Shown in pieces: positions 16,025-25,159 of a stretch of 64,000 bases of DNA. Origin of the DNA: Viridibacillus sp050279675 (GTDB lineage: Bacteria > Bacillota > Bacilli > Bacillales_A > Planococcaceae). Location of the stretch: assembly GCF_050279675.1 (NCBI RefSeq), contig NZ_JBNNUK010000011.1:1-64000 (forward strand), given 5' to 3'. A program made the translations under genes and the position numbers. How positions within the stretch are numbered: the first letter of the stretch is position 1; each line of letters opens with the position of its first letter. Under the pieces are notes generated by a model. It saw only the letters and a program-made list of their open reading frames with translations, was not told the DNA's origin and did not search any database.

Positions 16025-17227
16025 ATGGAGGCTATTATGCTAGGAATAATTGTTATTTTAATGGGGGTATCGGTGTATTTTGCTTACCGCTATTTTTCAC
16101 TAAAACACCATTCTCAGATTAATAAAGAAATAATAGATGGAATGAAAGAAATATCTGCAGGTAATATCACAAGCAAAGTTGATGAAAGAAGTCCTGGTCA
16201 TGCTGTATTTAATCAACTAATTGAGTTTTTCAGCAGTACTAGGGAAAAAGTTTTTACATTTTCAAAACATGTACATAAAAAAGGAGAAAACCTCGCTGAA
16301 ACCGGTGAATATGCTTCTGAGAAAGGAGATATTGTTAGAGCGGCAATTGATGAGGTAGGTAGAGGATTACAGAAACAATTAGTAGCTACAGAAGAAAGTG
16401 CCGAATCTATGGAAGAAATGGCACAGGCTATCGAAGATCTATCAGTGAGATCAAGTCAAATTTCAGAACAATCGAATACTACCTTAGAATTGACGCAAGA
16501 AGGAAACGAGAAGCTAAAGGATTCCTTAGATAAAATGAATCAGTTTAATCAAACGATAAATACAACATTTGATGCAATAAATATACTCGGAGAAAAATCT
16601 CACGAAATCGGCACTATTGTAAAAGTGATATCTGGGATTGCAGAACAAATTAATTTATTGGCTTTGAATGCGGCAATAGAAGCTGCCCGTGCGGGGGAAC
16701 ATGGTAAAGGATTTGCGGTTGTTGCTGATGAGGTTCGAAAATTGGCCGAACAATCACGCCAGTCTTCTTCTGAAGTATCAATTATTGTAAAGAATATACA
16801 AGAAGAAACTGAAGTAGTTGTCAAGTCAATTCAACAGGGAAAAGAAGAATTTAAAGATACAAATACTACCATTTTAGAGGTTGGAACCATGTTCGACGAG
16901 ATTCTATCTACTACAAAGATCATTGCTGAAAATAATGAATATTCTTCTGCAAGTACAGAAGAATTATCTTCTGCTTCTCAGCAGATAATGATAACAATTG
17001 TTGAGATAGCTTCTATCTCTCGAGAATCTGTTGAAATGTTTGAGGAACTAATTGAAATTAGTGATGATGAACTAAATACAATGGAAAAACTTGTTCAAGA
17101 AGCAAAGAGTCTTTTAGAATTAAGAAATGATGTAAACAAATTACAATTTACATTGAATCAGGGTTTTGAAACTGCGGAAGCTAAAGTGGGTCAAGATACT
17201 GAAAATAAGGTCAGTGTATCAGTATAA
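16025..17227 (+). CDS. Methyl-accepting chemotaxis protein, short, single N-terminal helix
   Basis: 400 aa. One membrane helix at about 5-22 (GIIVILMGVSVYFAYRYF) is followed by a short linker with a HAMP-like start (EISAGNITSKVDE) and no extracellular sensor domain. The signalling hairpin tip is canonical: INLLALNAAIEAARAGEHGK then GFAVVADEVRKLAEQS. It is the third gene behind the c-di-GMP riboswitch. Without a periplasmic domain it probably senses a cytoplasmic or membrane cue, perhaps through the two proteins encoded upstream. Confidence 0.93.
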   Translation: MEAIMLGIIVILMGVSVYFAYRYFSLKHHSQINKEIIDGMKEISAGNITSKVDERSPGHAVFNQLIEFFSSTREKVFTFSKHVHKKGENLAETGEYASEKGDIVRAAIDEVGRGLQKQLVATEESAESMEEMAQAIEDLSVRSSQISEQSNTTLELTQEGNEKLKDSLDKMNQFNQTINTTFDAINILGEKSHEIGTIVKVISGIAEQINLLALNAAIEAARAGEHGKGFAVVADEVRKLAEQSRQSSSEVSIIVKNIQEETEVVVKSIQQGKEEFKDTNTTILEVGTMFDEILSTTKIIAENNEYSSASTEELSSASQQIMITIVEIASISRESVEMFEELIEISDDELNTMEKLVQEAKSLLELRNDVNKLQFTLNQGFETAEAKVGQDTENKVSVSV

Positions 17228-17256
17228 AGATATTCACCTTGCAGGCTAATAAATTT

Positions 17257-17303
17257 AAGAGTGCTTCTCATAGGTTGATCCAACTTGTGGAAAGCTCTTT
17301 TTT
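17257..17303 (+). terminator. Probable terminator of the chemoreceptor operon
   Basis: AAGAGTGCTT (17257-17266) can pair with AAAGCTCTT (17291-17299) with a small bulge, followed by a run of Ts. It partly overlaps the following transporter remnant. Confidence 0.45.
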
Positions 17304-17304
17304 A

Positions 17305-17722
17305 TACGGGGTAAAAACTGAAAAGGAGCAAGGTGTGACTGCAGTTACTAATAATGATTTGAGTAAGCGCATGAAAGCCACTTGGGTGATTGGTATTTTT
17401 ATTGTTTTCGTTGGCGCACAGTCTCGTCTTTCGTATGGTGCGATGGCAGATGTCCAACTCTTTAATAAGACGATCATTGACCTGATGGATTATGCAGTCA
17501 GCATTATCTGGATGCCTTTAGGTAGGTGCATTATTGATCGCGATTTTTGTATCCTGGAAAAATTCGAAAATAGATTTGTTTGCAGAATTAAAACTAGGAT
17601 CGAATGTAGGATACATATTCTTTAACCGTTATTATTTTCTCTTAAAATATGTAGTTCCAATTGCCATCATCTTTGTTCTTTTTAATGTACCTGGTCTATC
17701 AGATTGTATTCTAATTTTTTAA
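17305..17722 (+). pseudogene. Sodium:neurotransmitter symporter (NSS) family, C-terminal remnant
   Basis: The first frame encodes KATWVIGIFIVFVGAQSRLS and DVQLFNKTIIDLMDYAVSII, the typical late helices of bacterial NSS transporters. Near 17522 the reading moves to another frame (GALLIAIFVSWKN, then YVVPIAIIFVLFNVPGL) ending at 17722. The first eight or so helices are absent. It sits immediately before an amino-acid decarboxylase, suggesting a former transporter-decarboxylase pair. Confidence 0.8.
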
Positions 17723-17764
17723 AAATAAAACTACTTCTACTAAAAATATCAAGGAGCTAAAACA

Positions 17765-19414
17765 ATGAAGAAAGTACAAGAATTGTTTCCTAGTATGGAC
17801 GGGAATGACTTTCAAAGAGAGGAACTATTGTCCTACTTTAGGACGATATTAACGAAAATAGATGAATTAAAGGACCCTAACAAACTAACGCTAGGAGAAA
17901 TGCCAGAGTACACAGAGGATTACTATAATCGTGTTATTCAAAAGGCTGATGTTCCGAAAACGGGTGTGTCGATGGAGAAAGTAATTCAGGAGCTTCTAAA
18001 ATTGGTAGAAGGACACCGGTACGTCAATCGAAATTATGTAGCCAATGCAGCGCCTCTCCCGAATATTGCTAGTATTATCGGGAATTTAGTAATGGTGCTT
18101 GTCAATGGGAACAATATTTGGGATGTGGAAGGCCCAGCAGCGGCTACAGCAGAAATCGAAGTAACTAGTATGTTATCCAAACTTATCGGATACGATGAAA
18201 GCATCAGTGCAGGATATACAACTTGGGGAGGACAAGGGGCTGTCTTTAACTCTTTACGTCTTGCTATTGCCCGTTACGCGCCTTCCTCTAATCAAAATGG
18301 TGTACCGCAAAATCTCTATTGCTTCTGTTCAGAGCTATCACACTACAGTCTGTATAAATCAATAGAAGCAACTGGGATTGGCGTAGAAAACATGATTCGT
18401 GTGAAAGCTAATGCTGATCATTCTATGAATCTAGAAGATTTAAAAGAAAAAATGGAGCTTGTTATTGCAAAAGGCGGTGTTCCTCTTTATGTCCTTGCCA
18501 CAATGGGAACTACTGATACCTTTGGGATTGATGACATTGAGGGAATTAAGCGGATAGCGGAAGAATTGGAAAGCACATATGGCATAAATCCAATTTATAT
18601 CCATGCAGACTCTGCTATGGGAGGCATGTATACTTTCTTTAATAATTACGACTTTGAAAGCAATCCTCTGCAATTTGAAAACAACGTTAATGAGGTATTG
18701 AAATCCTATCAACAGAAGTTTAAACATATCAAACTTGCAGATAGTATGGTCTTTGATTTCCATAAGCTTGGACAAACGCCATATATCACGAGTTTATTTT
18801 TAATCAAAAACAGAGAGTATCTGAAGTATGTTGATTTAGATGCAGCGGAAACGCCGTATGTTGGGAATCGCAGTTATGGTAGCTATCATACAGGCTACAC
18901 GCTCGAATGCTCTCGAATGGGAAGTGCTTTGACGATTTATGCGTCTTTATTAGCATTTGGAATAGAAGGCTATCAAGAGCTTTTAGCCAACTATATTCGT
19001 GTCAATATTACTTTTAGAGATACTTTAATAAAAGAAGTTTCAAATGTGGTAATTACAAATGAGGTTTCGCCGATTACAACATTCCGTTTTTATCCTGAAA
19101 AGACAAAATGGAATGATGAATTAAACGGACTTTTAACCGTAGAAGAAATGATGGAAATTAATCAATTTAATGACGAGTTTGCAGATGTAATTGGTGCCGA
19201 ACGAGATACAGTCTTCTTTGGAAATACAAAAAAGCAGCGTCTCGTGGAAGCAGCAAACTCAAACAAGCGGATATCCGTATATGCGCATAAATTTTTTGCG
19301 ATCTCGCCATACACAACAATTGAAGAAGTCGAACGTTATGTTGGATTTCTAAAAGAACACCAAGAGTTTTTCCTGAAAACAAGAAGCAGTGAAAATATAC
19401 TAATAAGATCCTAA
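17765..19414 (+). CDS. Group II PLP-dependent amino-acid decarboxylase
   Basis: 549 aa, RBS AAGGAGC. Domain order: N-terminal extension (1-100), PLP fold-type I core with GYTTWGGQGAVFNSL, ATMGTTDTFGIDDI, HADSAMGGMY (the Asp that pairs with the pyridine nitrogen), and the Schiff-base lysine in DFHKLGQTPY (Lys334). Relatives include glutamate, diaminobutyrate and aromatic amino-acid decarboxylases; the HKLG context and length suit the large bacterial subgroup of unsettled substrate. The upstream transporter that might have supplied substrate is broken. Confidence 0.88.
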   Translation: MKKVQELFPSMDGNDFQREELLSYFRTILTKIDELKDPNKLTLGEMPEYTEDYYNRVIQKADVPKTGVSMEKVIQELLKLVEGHRYVNRNYVANAAPLPNIASIIGNLVMVLVNGNNIWDVEGPAAATAEIEVTSMLSKLIGYDESISAGYTTWGGQGAVFNSLRLAIARYAPSSNQNGVPQNLYCFCSELSHYSLYKSIEATGIGVENMIRVKANADHSMNLEDLKEKMELVIAKGGVPLYVLATMGTTDTFGIDDIEGIKRIAEELESTYGINPIYIHADSAMGGMYTFFNNYDFESNPLQFENNVNEVLKSYQQKFKHIKLADSMVFDFHKLGQTPYITSLFLIKNREYLKYVDLDAAETPYVGNRSYGSYHTGYTLECSRMGSALTIYASLLAFGIEGYQELLANYIRVNITFRDTLIKEVSNVVITNEVSPITTFRFYPEKTKWNDELNGLLTVEEMMEINQFNDEFADVIGAERDTVFFGNTKKQRLVEAANSNKRISVYAHKFFAISPYTTIEEVERYVGFLKEHQEFFLKTRSSENILIRS

Positions 19415-19439
19415 AGAGGTAAAAAAGATTAATCAATAG

Positions 19440-20427
19440 GTTAGATGCTTTTTTAGATAACTTTGTTGATTTCTAGTATCAAGCGCGTTATAAAGTTGCC
19501 TAAAACTACGTATTATCAGGGTGCCCATAAAAAACCTTCGATATATCATCTAGAAAATCAACACATTACGGAACGTATTCGTGAAATACATCGAGCAAGT
19601 GACCGTTGTTATAGAGCACCTAAAATTCACTATTTATTGTGTAGAGAAGGTTTTCAAGTGAGCATCAAAAAAGTACAGCGTCTAATGAAACGTGCTGGAA
19701 TCCGTTAAACTATCGTAAAAAAGTATTGACCGACGCCAACTCAAGTTTTATTGCAAAATAGAAGTGCAGCCTTATGCAATCAATTTGTGCAAAGTCTCGC
19801 ACTTTTTTTAGTACATAAAAAAAGTCTGAAGAAGAGACTGTTAAAATAGTTTAACTAACTTTAATTTACGCACATCTAGGAAAAGGTGGAAAGGTATCTG
19901 GATGAGCATCTAATTGAACAATCCAATTACAATTTATACATTTGTAAGTATCTTTTCCTAAATATTAACCTGATTTATGAATAATCCTCTTATTTTAACA
20001 GGTTATACCGAAAATTAAGTGAAGTAAGTAGCTAAGAAAGCGTATTTAGATCTATTTTTAGTTATGTTTAATGTTGAAATTTAGAAGATATGCATGAAGA
20101 AATTGAAGTATCGAAGGAGTGGCAAACCGAACAACGATTCATTCAGAACCATGCTAGGCTATTAAATGTATGCCTATGTATATAAACTGAAAGCAAATAA
20201 ACTATTTCAAAATATGTCCCGTAAAGGTAACGGTATTGATTATTCTGTCATGGAGAAGCATTCTCAAAAAAAAGATGGTCAAAGGGAAGATTTATCACAC
20301 TTTCGATGAGCTTGAACAAGTGATTGTAGAATATATCCACTATTATAATCATGATCGAATAAAAGAGAAATTGACGGATATAAATCTGGTAGAATACCGT
20401 CATCACACTATCCAATTCGCTGTTTAA
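19440..20427 (+). mobile_element. IS3-family element remnant
   Basis: The left part (19463-19708) encodes the HTH_21-type start of IS3/IS150 orfB: KLPKTTYYQGAHKK, then IREIHRASDRCYRAPKIHYL and VSIKKVQRLMKRAGIR. The right part (about 20165-20427) encodes the end of the integrase domain: NMSRKGNGIDYSVME, a frameshift, then YIHYYNHDRIKEKLTDINLV and EYRHHT. The middle, with the first two DDE acids, is replaced by unrelated sequence. No clear terminal repeats or target duplication seen. Confidence 0.8.
19866..19985 (-). pseudogene. Zinc-ribbon protein fragment inside the IS3 remnant
   Basis: The minus strand reads GKDTYKCINCNWIVQLDAHP then DTFPPFPRCA and stop: a C-x2-C knuckle followed by the degraded second half of a rubredoxin-like zinc ribbon (only one of the two expected late Cys). 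An in-frame stop lies just upstream. Probably the relic of a small zinc-ribbon protein carried into the gap between the IS3 pieces. Confidence 0.45.
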
Positions 20428-20439
20428 ATAAATGGCCAA

Positions 20440-20930
20440 ATTTTTAGGGTTCAGTACAAAATAATATAAGACAGGGTTTTCTTTTTATTTATAATTAAAC
20501 TAATTATTAGACTAAATTGAAAATTTATGATAGCATCAAAACTTACCATGAACTTACAATCGTAATACTTACTCTCAGTTTCACTTAAAAAGTATACTAA
20601 GGGAAGGCTAGGAATATTTCATATTAAAGATTAACCAAGATGAATATTTTAAACTTGCCTGTAGTTTTTGAATAAGGATTATTCCTATATGTGTAAGTTC
20701 TACGGGAGCACTCTTCTTATTTGTGACGTTCGTTCTCTAATCTTAGCTACTTTAGTAATTTATTTTAATTTTCTTCCGATATTATTAAGATAATCTGCAC
20801 TTAAATTATAAAATTAATGAGAAATGTTCGGAATTGGTGGGGACTTCTATTAATTTGTAAAAAGGATACGTGAATTGCAACACAAAAATTCATGTTATGT
20901 TTGTTGACTATATTTCTAAATAAATGAAAG
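20440..20930 (+). other. Gene-free AT-rich spacer before TetR gene
   Basis: About 490 bases without a credible ORF or RNA motif. TTGACT at 20904 could be a -35 element for the TetR gene. Confidence 0.4.
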
Positions 20931-20942
20931 TTGGTTGTTTAT

Positions 20943-21572
20943 ATGTTAAATGAAAATAAAGAAAAACATGTTCCGAATGGTCAAACCGAAACAACAATAC
21001 AACGTCTACTTTCTGTTTCAGAGGAATTGTTTTCAAAAAAAGGATTTGCAGATACATCAATAAGGGAAATTGGAATTCGAGTTGGTGTTGCAAACTCTAC
21101 AATTTTGTATTACTTTTCTACAAAAGAAAAAATATACATTGAAGTATTGAAACGAATAGAAAGTAGCTTGGAATCTATTATACTGGATTCAAGTGACCAT
21201 AATGGCAGCGAATTGGATCAAATAATGGGCATGTTGGAACGTTTTATTGATTGGACATGGAAATTCCCTCAATATAACCAAATTATGGTTCGTGAAATAA
21301 TGGAGAACGGGAATCGTCTCAAAAACAACAAAGATATGTATTTAATCGAATTCATTAATGAAGTGAAAAGACCATTAGATATTTTGAAGGATAAGGGGAA
21401 AATAGATTCAATTGACCCGATGCTATTTTTAATTCAAACCATAGGTGCAATATCGTATATGTCGATTGCTTTGCCAACAGTCGGGAAAATAACCGGCAAC
21501 TTAGATAATGATTTACTTATGGAGAAAAATAAACAAACTATACTAACTACAGTATACGCAACTTTGAAATAG
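20943..21572 (+). CDS. TetR/AcrR family regulator
   Basis: 209 aa from ATG 20943; an in-frame TTG at 20931 is possible, and neither has a strong ribosome site. The N-terminal HTH is typical: RLLSVSEELFSKKGFADTSI then IREIGIRVGVANSTILYYF and STKEKIY. The C-terminal ligand domain (about 75-209) is unassigned. Its place beside the catabolic island, and a TetR-style dyad at 23045-23058 in the island promoter, suggest it represses the acyl-CoA operon in the absence of an acyl-CoA or pathway intermediate. That link is inference. Confidence 0.88.
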   Translation: MLNENKEKHVPNGQTETTIQRLLSVSEELFSKKGFADTSIREIGIRVGVANSTILYYFSTKEKIYIEVLKRIESSLESIILDSSDHNGSELDQIMGMLERFIDWTWKFPQYNQIMVREIMENGNRLKNNKDMYLIEFINEVKRPLDILKDKGKIDSIDPMLFLIQTIGAISYMSIALPTVGKITGNLDNDLLMEKNKQTILTTVYATLK

Positions 21573-22045
21573 ATATATATAAGTTAGCCGTATTTTTTGG
21601 TACATATAGTATATATATTCTTCAATGATTAATAATATATGCGCATTCTTTGTGCTATAAATATTATCGAGAAAGAATATTTCTGGAATTGGCGAGAAGT
21701 GAAACATTTCGATTAGCGAATTTCTATTTTTTGATAGAAATTAGACATATAAATAGAACTTTGATCACAATGTAAAACACAGGATGAGAACATTTTTCAG
21801 TTGTTGTAGTGTCTCTAAAACAAAAAAAGTGTCTTGCAACTCGCTAATTGTTATACCACAATATCATTTTCGCTTCTATTGGATAACTTACTCTTGCTCT
21901 CATAGATAAACACCTTCATTTAGATTACGCGGTATGCATTCAATACCCATTTTCTAAAGTAAGGTGTTTTTATTTGTCTCGTATTCTTAGTGCAGTGCCT
22001 TTGGGAGATTACCTGGTCCAATTGCTCGTTCTATTTATTTATAAT
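21573..22045 (+). other. Spacer with long hairpin between convergent genes
   Basis: No supportable gene. AAACACCTT (21908-21916) pairs with AAGGTGTTT (21961-21969), followed by TTTATTT, with an inner GGTAT/ATACC. This could end transcription arriving from the TetR side. Elsewhere the spacer is plain AT-rich sequence. Confidence 0.45.
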
Positions 22046-22819
22046 TTAACCTGCTGTCATGCCCCCATCGATTGTATAGGCACTTCCTGTAATGTAGGAT
22101 GCATTTTCAGAGGCTAAAAATACAACTAATTGTGCAATTTCATCTGGACTTGAATATCGTTTCATCGGTACCGATTTAGCAAAAATACTTTTTTGTTCTT
22201 CTCTTGTTTTGCCAGGTGCTATCCATTCTTCAAGTTCACGTACCATATCGGTATCAACAGGTGCTGGACATACGGCATTAACTCTTACGCCATTTCTAGA
22301 GTTTTCCAAGGCTGCTGCTTTTGTTAAACCGATTACAGCATGTTTGGAAGCAGTATAAATTGCTAATCCAGGAGTACCTACTAATCCAGCCACTGAAGCA
22401 GTATTGATAATTGAACCAGATTTTTGCTCAACCATTACTTTTAGAATATGCTTCATCCCGTAAAAGACACCTTTTACGTTTACGTTTAATACATTATCTA
22501 AGTCATGTGCGCTTTGTTGGATTAACAAGCCTGTTTTCCCACCAATTCCAGCGTTATTGAAGAATACATCTATTTTACCAAACTTTTCCATTCCTTTTTC
22601 TACATAATTTTGTACTTGTTCTTCTTTAGAAACATCTGTCGGTAGAATAAGATAATCCTCTTCTGCAAGATTCAGATTAGATACCATATTTTTCAGACCT
22701 TGACTATTTAAATCGACAAGTACTAATTTAGCTCCTTTTTGGGCAAAAAGTCTTGCTGTTGCTTGCCCTATTCCTCCTGCAGCACCAGTAATAACAACTA
22801 CTTTTTCTTTGAAATCCAC
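22046..22819 (-). CDS. Short-chain dehydrogenase/reductase (classical SDR)
   Basis: 257 aa from GTG 22819, which has GGAGGG six bases upstream; the longer reading from an upstream ATG has no ribosome site and exceeds the family length. Cofactor motif TGAAGGIGQA with VDLNSQG (Asp after strand two suggests NAD), NNAG, catalytic Ser in INTASVAG, YTASKHA (Tyr-xxx-Lys), and the C-terminal GSAYTIDGGMTAG. It is transcribed divergently from the catabolic operon. It probably oxidises a hydroxy intermediate of the same pathway. Confidence 0.9.
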   Translation of the reverse strand: MDFKEKVVVITGAAGGIGQATARLFAQKGAKLVLVDLNSQGLKNMVSNLNLAEEDYLILPTDVSKEEQVQNYVEKGMEKFGKIDVFFNNAGIGGKTGLLIQQSAHDLDNVLNVNVKGVFYGMKHILKVMVEQKSGSIINTASVAGLVGTPGLAIYTASKHAVIGLTKAAALENSRNGVRVNAVCPAPVDTDMVRELEEWIAPGKTREEQKSIFAKSVPMKRYSSPDEIAQLVVFLASENASYITGSAYTIDGGMTAG

Positions 22820-23009
22820 TAAGATCCCTCCTGAATAATATAAATATTTGAATTTTTTGTATATTATATCGAACGATAAATTCAAATTTATCATTTGTCA
22901 AGAAAAAAATAATTTGAGTCAGAGAGAATTGAGAACACCTGGTGAATCATTTAAGTCATAGGAAAAGATTACACTAGAGAGTAATTTATTAATCTTTTTA
23001 TTTAGTTGT

Positions 23010-23058
23010 TTGACAATTCAGAAATCAAATGATATCTTTTATCTACCGAACGTTCAGT
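23010..23058 (+). promoter_or_regulatory. Promoter and TetR-like operator of the catabolic operon
   Basis: TTGACA (23010-23015), 17-bp spacer, TATCTT (23033-23038), then the palindrome ACCGAAC-GTTCAGT (23045-23058, one mismatch) at the expected transcription start. A dyad of this size placed on the start site is typical of TetR-family operators. The neighbouring TetR protein is the obvious candidate. Confidence 0.7.
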
Positions 23059-23188
23059 ATGCAAGTGAAGTAAAGAAATTACATAATCGATTATGAAGTG
23101 AGAAATGGTAATAAATACGATTTTTAAATGAAAGACAAAGTGTAGAAAAAGGCTTTAAATCAAGATTAGTAGCAAGGGGGGATTTAGT

Positions 23189-23965
23189 ATGTGTAGTAAT
23201 GTTTTGTATGAAGAACGTGGAAAAGTAGCAGTTATTTCGCTTAGTCGACCTGATAAAATGAATGCGATAAGCGAGGATCTTTTAAAAGAATTGAATCAGA
23301 TTATCGAAAAGATAAACAACGAGGAAAAAATCATTGTTGCGGTTATCACGGGGAATGGAAAAGCATTTATGGCGGGAGCAGATTTAGAACAAGTGTTTAA
23401 GAGTTCCCCGGAACAAAATAGAAAATACAATCGATTAATTATAGAAACATTCAACAAGATAGAAAACTCACCAGTTCCGTTTATCGCAGCAATAAATGGT
23501 TACGCCTTAGGTGGAGGGTTGGAGCTAGCACTAGCATGTACTATTCGGATCGCATCTGAAAATGCAGTTATAGGATTACCTGAGGTAAAGCTTGGCATAA
23601 TGCCGGGAGCAGGTGGAGTTCAGAGATTAGTAAGAACAACATCTAGGGGGCAAGCGATGAAATTATTGTTAACGGGCAAAAATATTAATGCGAATGAGGC
23701 AAATAAACTGCTGATTATTGATGAAGTAGTGCCTTTGGAGAAATTAATGGAGCATTCGATTAACCTGGCGGAACAAATTTCTGAAAATGCCCCCCTTGCT
23801 GTGAAGGCAATTAAAGAGGCAGTAACAATAGGAGCTGATCTACCATTAAATCATGCCATTCATTATACAGAAGAAAGTCTTGAAAAGTTAACTCGATCAA
23901 TTGATTGTAAAGAGGGAATTGAGGCATTTTTAGAGCAAAGAAAACCGGATTTTATAGGTGAATAA
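23189..23965 (+). CDS. Enoyl-CoA hydratase (crotonase family)
   Basis: 258 aa, RBS AAGGGGGG. Crotonase signature GYALGGGLELALAC and the second catalytic segment GLPEVKLGIMPGAGGVQRL supply both expected active-site glutamates (GGGLEL and PEVKLG). The oxyanion-hole stretch FMAGADLEQ is present. First gene of the long operon; 27 bases separate it from the acyl-CoA dehydrogenase. It would hydrate the enoyl-CoA made by that enzyme. Confidence 0.92.
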   Translation: MCSNVLYEERGKVAVISLSRPDKMNAISEDLLKELNQIIEKINNEEKIIVAVITGNGKAFMAGADLEQVFKSSPEQNRKYNRLIIETFNKIENSPVPFIAAINGYALGGGLELALACTIRIASENAVIGLPEVKLGIMPGAGGVQRLVRTTSRGQAMKLLLTGKNINANEANKLLIIDEVVPLEKLMEHSINLAEQISENAPLAVKAIKEAVTIGADLPLNHAIHYTEESLEKLTRSIDCKEGIEAFLEQRKPDFIGE

Positions 23966-23992
23966 TAAATACTAAATACAGGAGGATTTATT

Positions 23993-25141
23993 ATGAATTT
24001 TGAATTTACAGAAGAGCAATTAATGCTACAAAAAATGGTTAGGGATTTTGCAGGAAATGAAGTTGCTAAGCATGCGTACAAAATTGACAAGGAAGAAAGC
24101 TTTCCATATGAAGCGTGGAAAAAAGCTGGAGAACTTGGTTTACTCGGAATTACGGCTCCTGAAGAATATGGTGGCTCTGGTTTAGGAATTATTGAAACAT
24201 GTATCGTTGCAGAAGAGCTAGCAGCTGTTTGTACTTCTACTTGTGCAACTATTATGCATCAATCGGGTTTAGTAATAGACAATTTTATGCGACATGCTAC
24301 TGAAGAGCAAAAGGAAAAATATTTACCACGCTTATGTTCTGGAGAATTAATTGGATGTCTAGCCATGACAGAACCTAATGCAGGATCAGATGTATTGAGC
24401 ATGCAAATGAGAGCAGAAAAAACAGAAGATGGTTATATATTAAACGGTACAAAAACTTTTATAACAAACGGTCCTGTAGCAGACTTTGCTTTAGTTTACG
24501 CTAAAACATCTCCAGAAAAAGGTGCGAAAGGGATTAGCGTATTCTTTATTGAAGATGGCACACCAGGATTTAAGAAAGGCAAAAAGTTCGAAAAAATGGG
24601 TTGGAGAGGGTCACCAACAGGAGAACTTATCTTTGAAAATTGTTTTATCCCAAAAGAAAATCTAGTCGGCGAAGAGGATAAAGGAATAAACATTTTAATG
24701 GCAGGACTAGATAGTGAACGTGTTGTAATGGGAGTACAAGGAGTAGGGATTGCTACAGGAGCATTGAATGCTTCATTGAAATACGCTCAAGAAAGAGAAC
24801 AATTTGGAAAATCCATTTCTAAATTCCAAATGATTCAAGATAAGTTTGCGACTATGTATACGAAAATAGAAGCTGGTCGTGCATTAGCTTATAAAGGTGC
24901 ATCCTTAATAGAAAACGAAAAGACTGAAGGAATAGCTAGACTTGCGGCTGCTACGAAATTATTTGGTGCTGATGTTGCAATGGAAGTTACAACGGAAGCG
25001 GTACAAATTTTCGGTGGATACGGTTATATGAAGGAATTTCCGGTTGAACGATATATGCGAGATGCAAAGTTAATGCAAATTGGAGGCGGAACATCCGAAA
25101 TCCAAAAGCATATCATTGCAAAGGCATTACTTTCGAATTAA
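23993..25141 (+). CDS. Acyl-CoA dehydrogenase, isovaleryl/long-chain-type active site
   Basis: 382 aa flavoprotein of full length. Visible are CLAMTEPNAGSDV (FAD/substrate binding), the REQFGKSISKFQM helix and the GGYGYMKEFPVERYMRD motif. The usual catalytic Glu in IYEGT is missing: the sequence reads QIGGGTSEIQ with Gly365. Instead there is Glu242 in GLDSERVVMG, where isovaleryl- and long-chain acyl-CoA dehydrogenases carry their base. This points to a branched or bulky acyl-CoA substrate (inference). Confidence 0.92.
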   Translation: MNFEFTEEQLMLQKMVRDFAGNEVAKHAYKIDKEESFPYEAWKKAGELGLLGITAPEEYGGSGLGIIETCIVAEELAAVCTSTCATIMHQSGLVIDNFMRHATEEQKEKYLPRLCSGELIGCLAMTEPNAGSDVLSMQMRAEKTEDGYILNGTKTFITNGPVADFALVYAKTSPEKGAKGISVFFIEDGTPGFKKGKKFEKMGWRGSPTGELIFENCFIPKENLVGEEDKGINILMAGLDSERVVMGVQGVGIATGALNASLKYAQEREQFGKSISKFQMIQDKFATMYTKIEAGRALAYKGASLIENEKTEGIARLAAATKLFGADVAMEVTTEAVQIFGGYGYMKEFPVERYMRDAKLMQIGGGTSEIQKHIIAKALLSN

Positions 25142-25159
25142 ACAGAAAGAAGGGATTAT

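Noticed and set aside
22820..22894. Longer start of the divergent SDR (25 extra residues)
   Set aside because: No ribosome site, low-complexity extension, and GTG 22819 has GGAGGG at correct spacing and gives the usual SDR length.
23045..23058. Palindrome considered as a FadR-type TGAATGA...TCATTCA site
   Set aside because: The sequence ACCGAACGTTCAGT does not match that consensus, so only a generic TetR-type operator is claimed.
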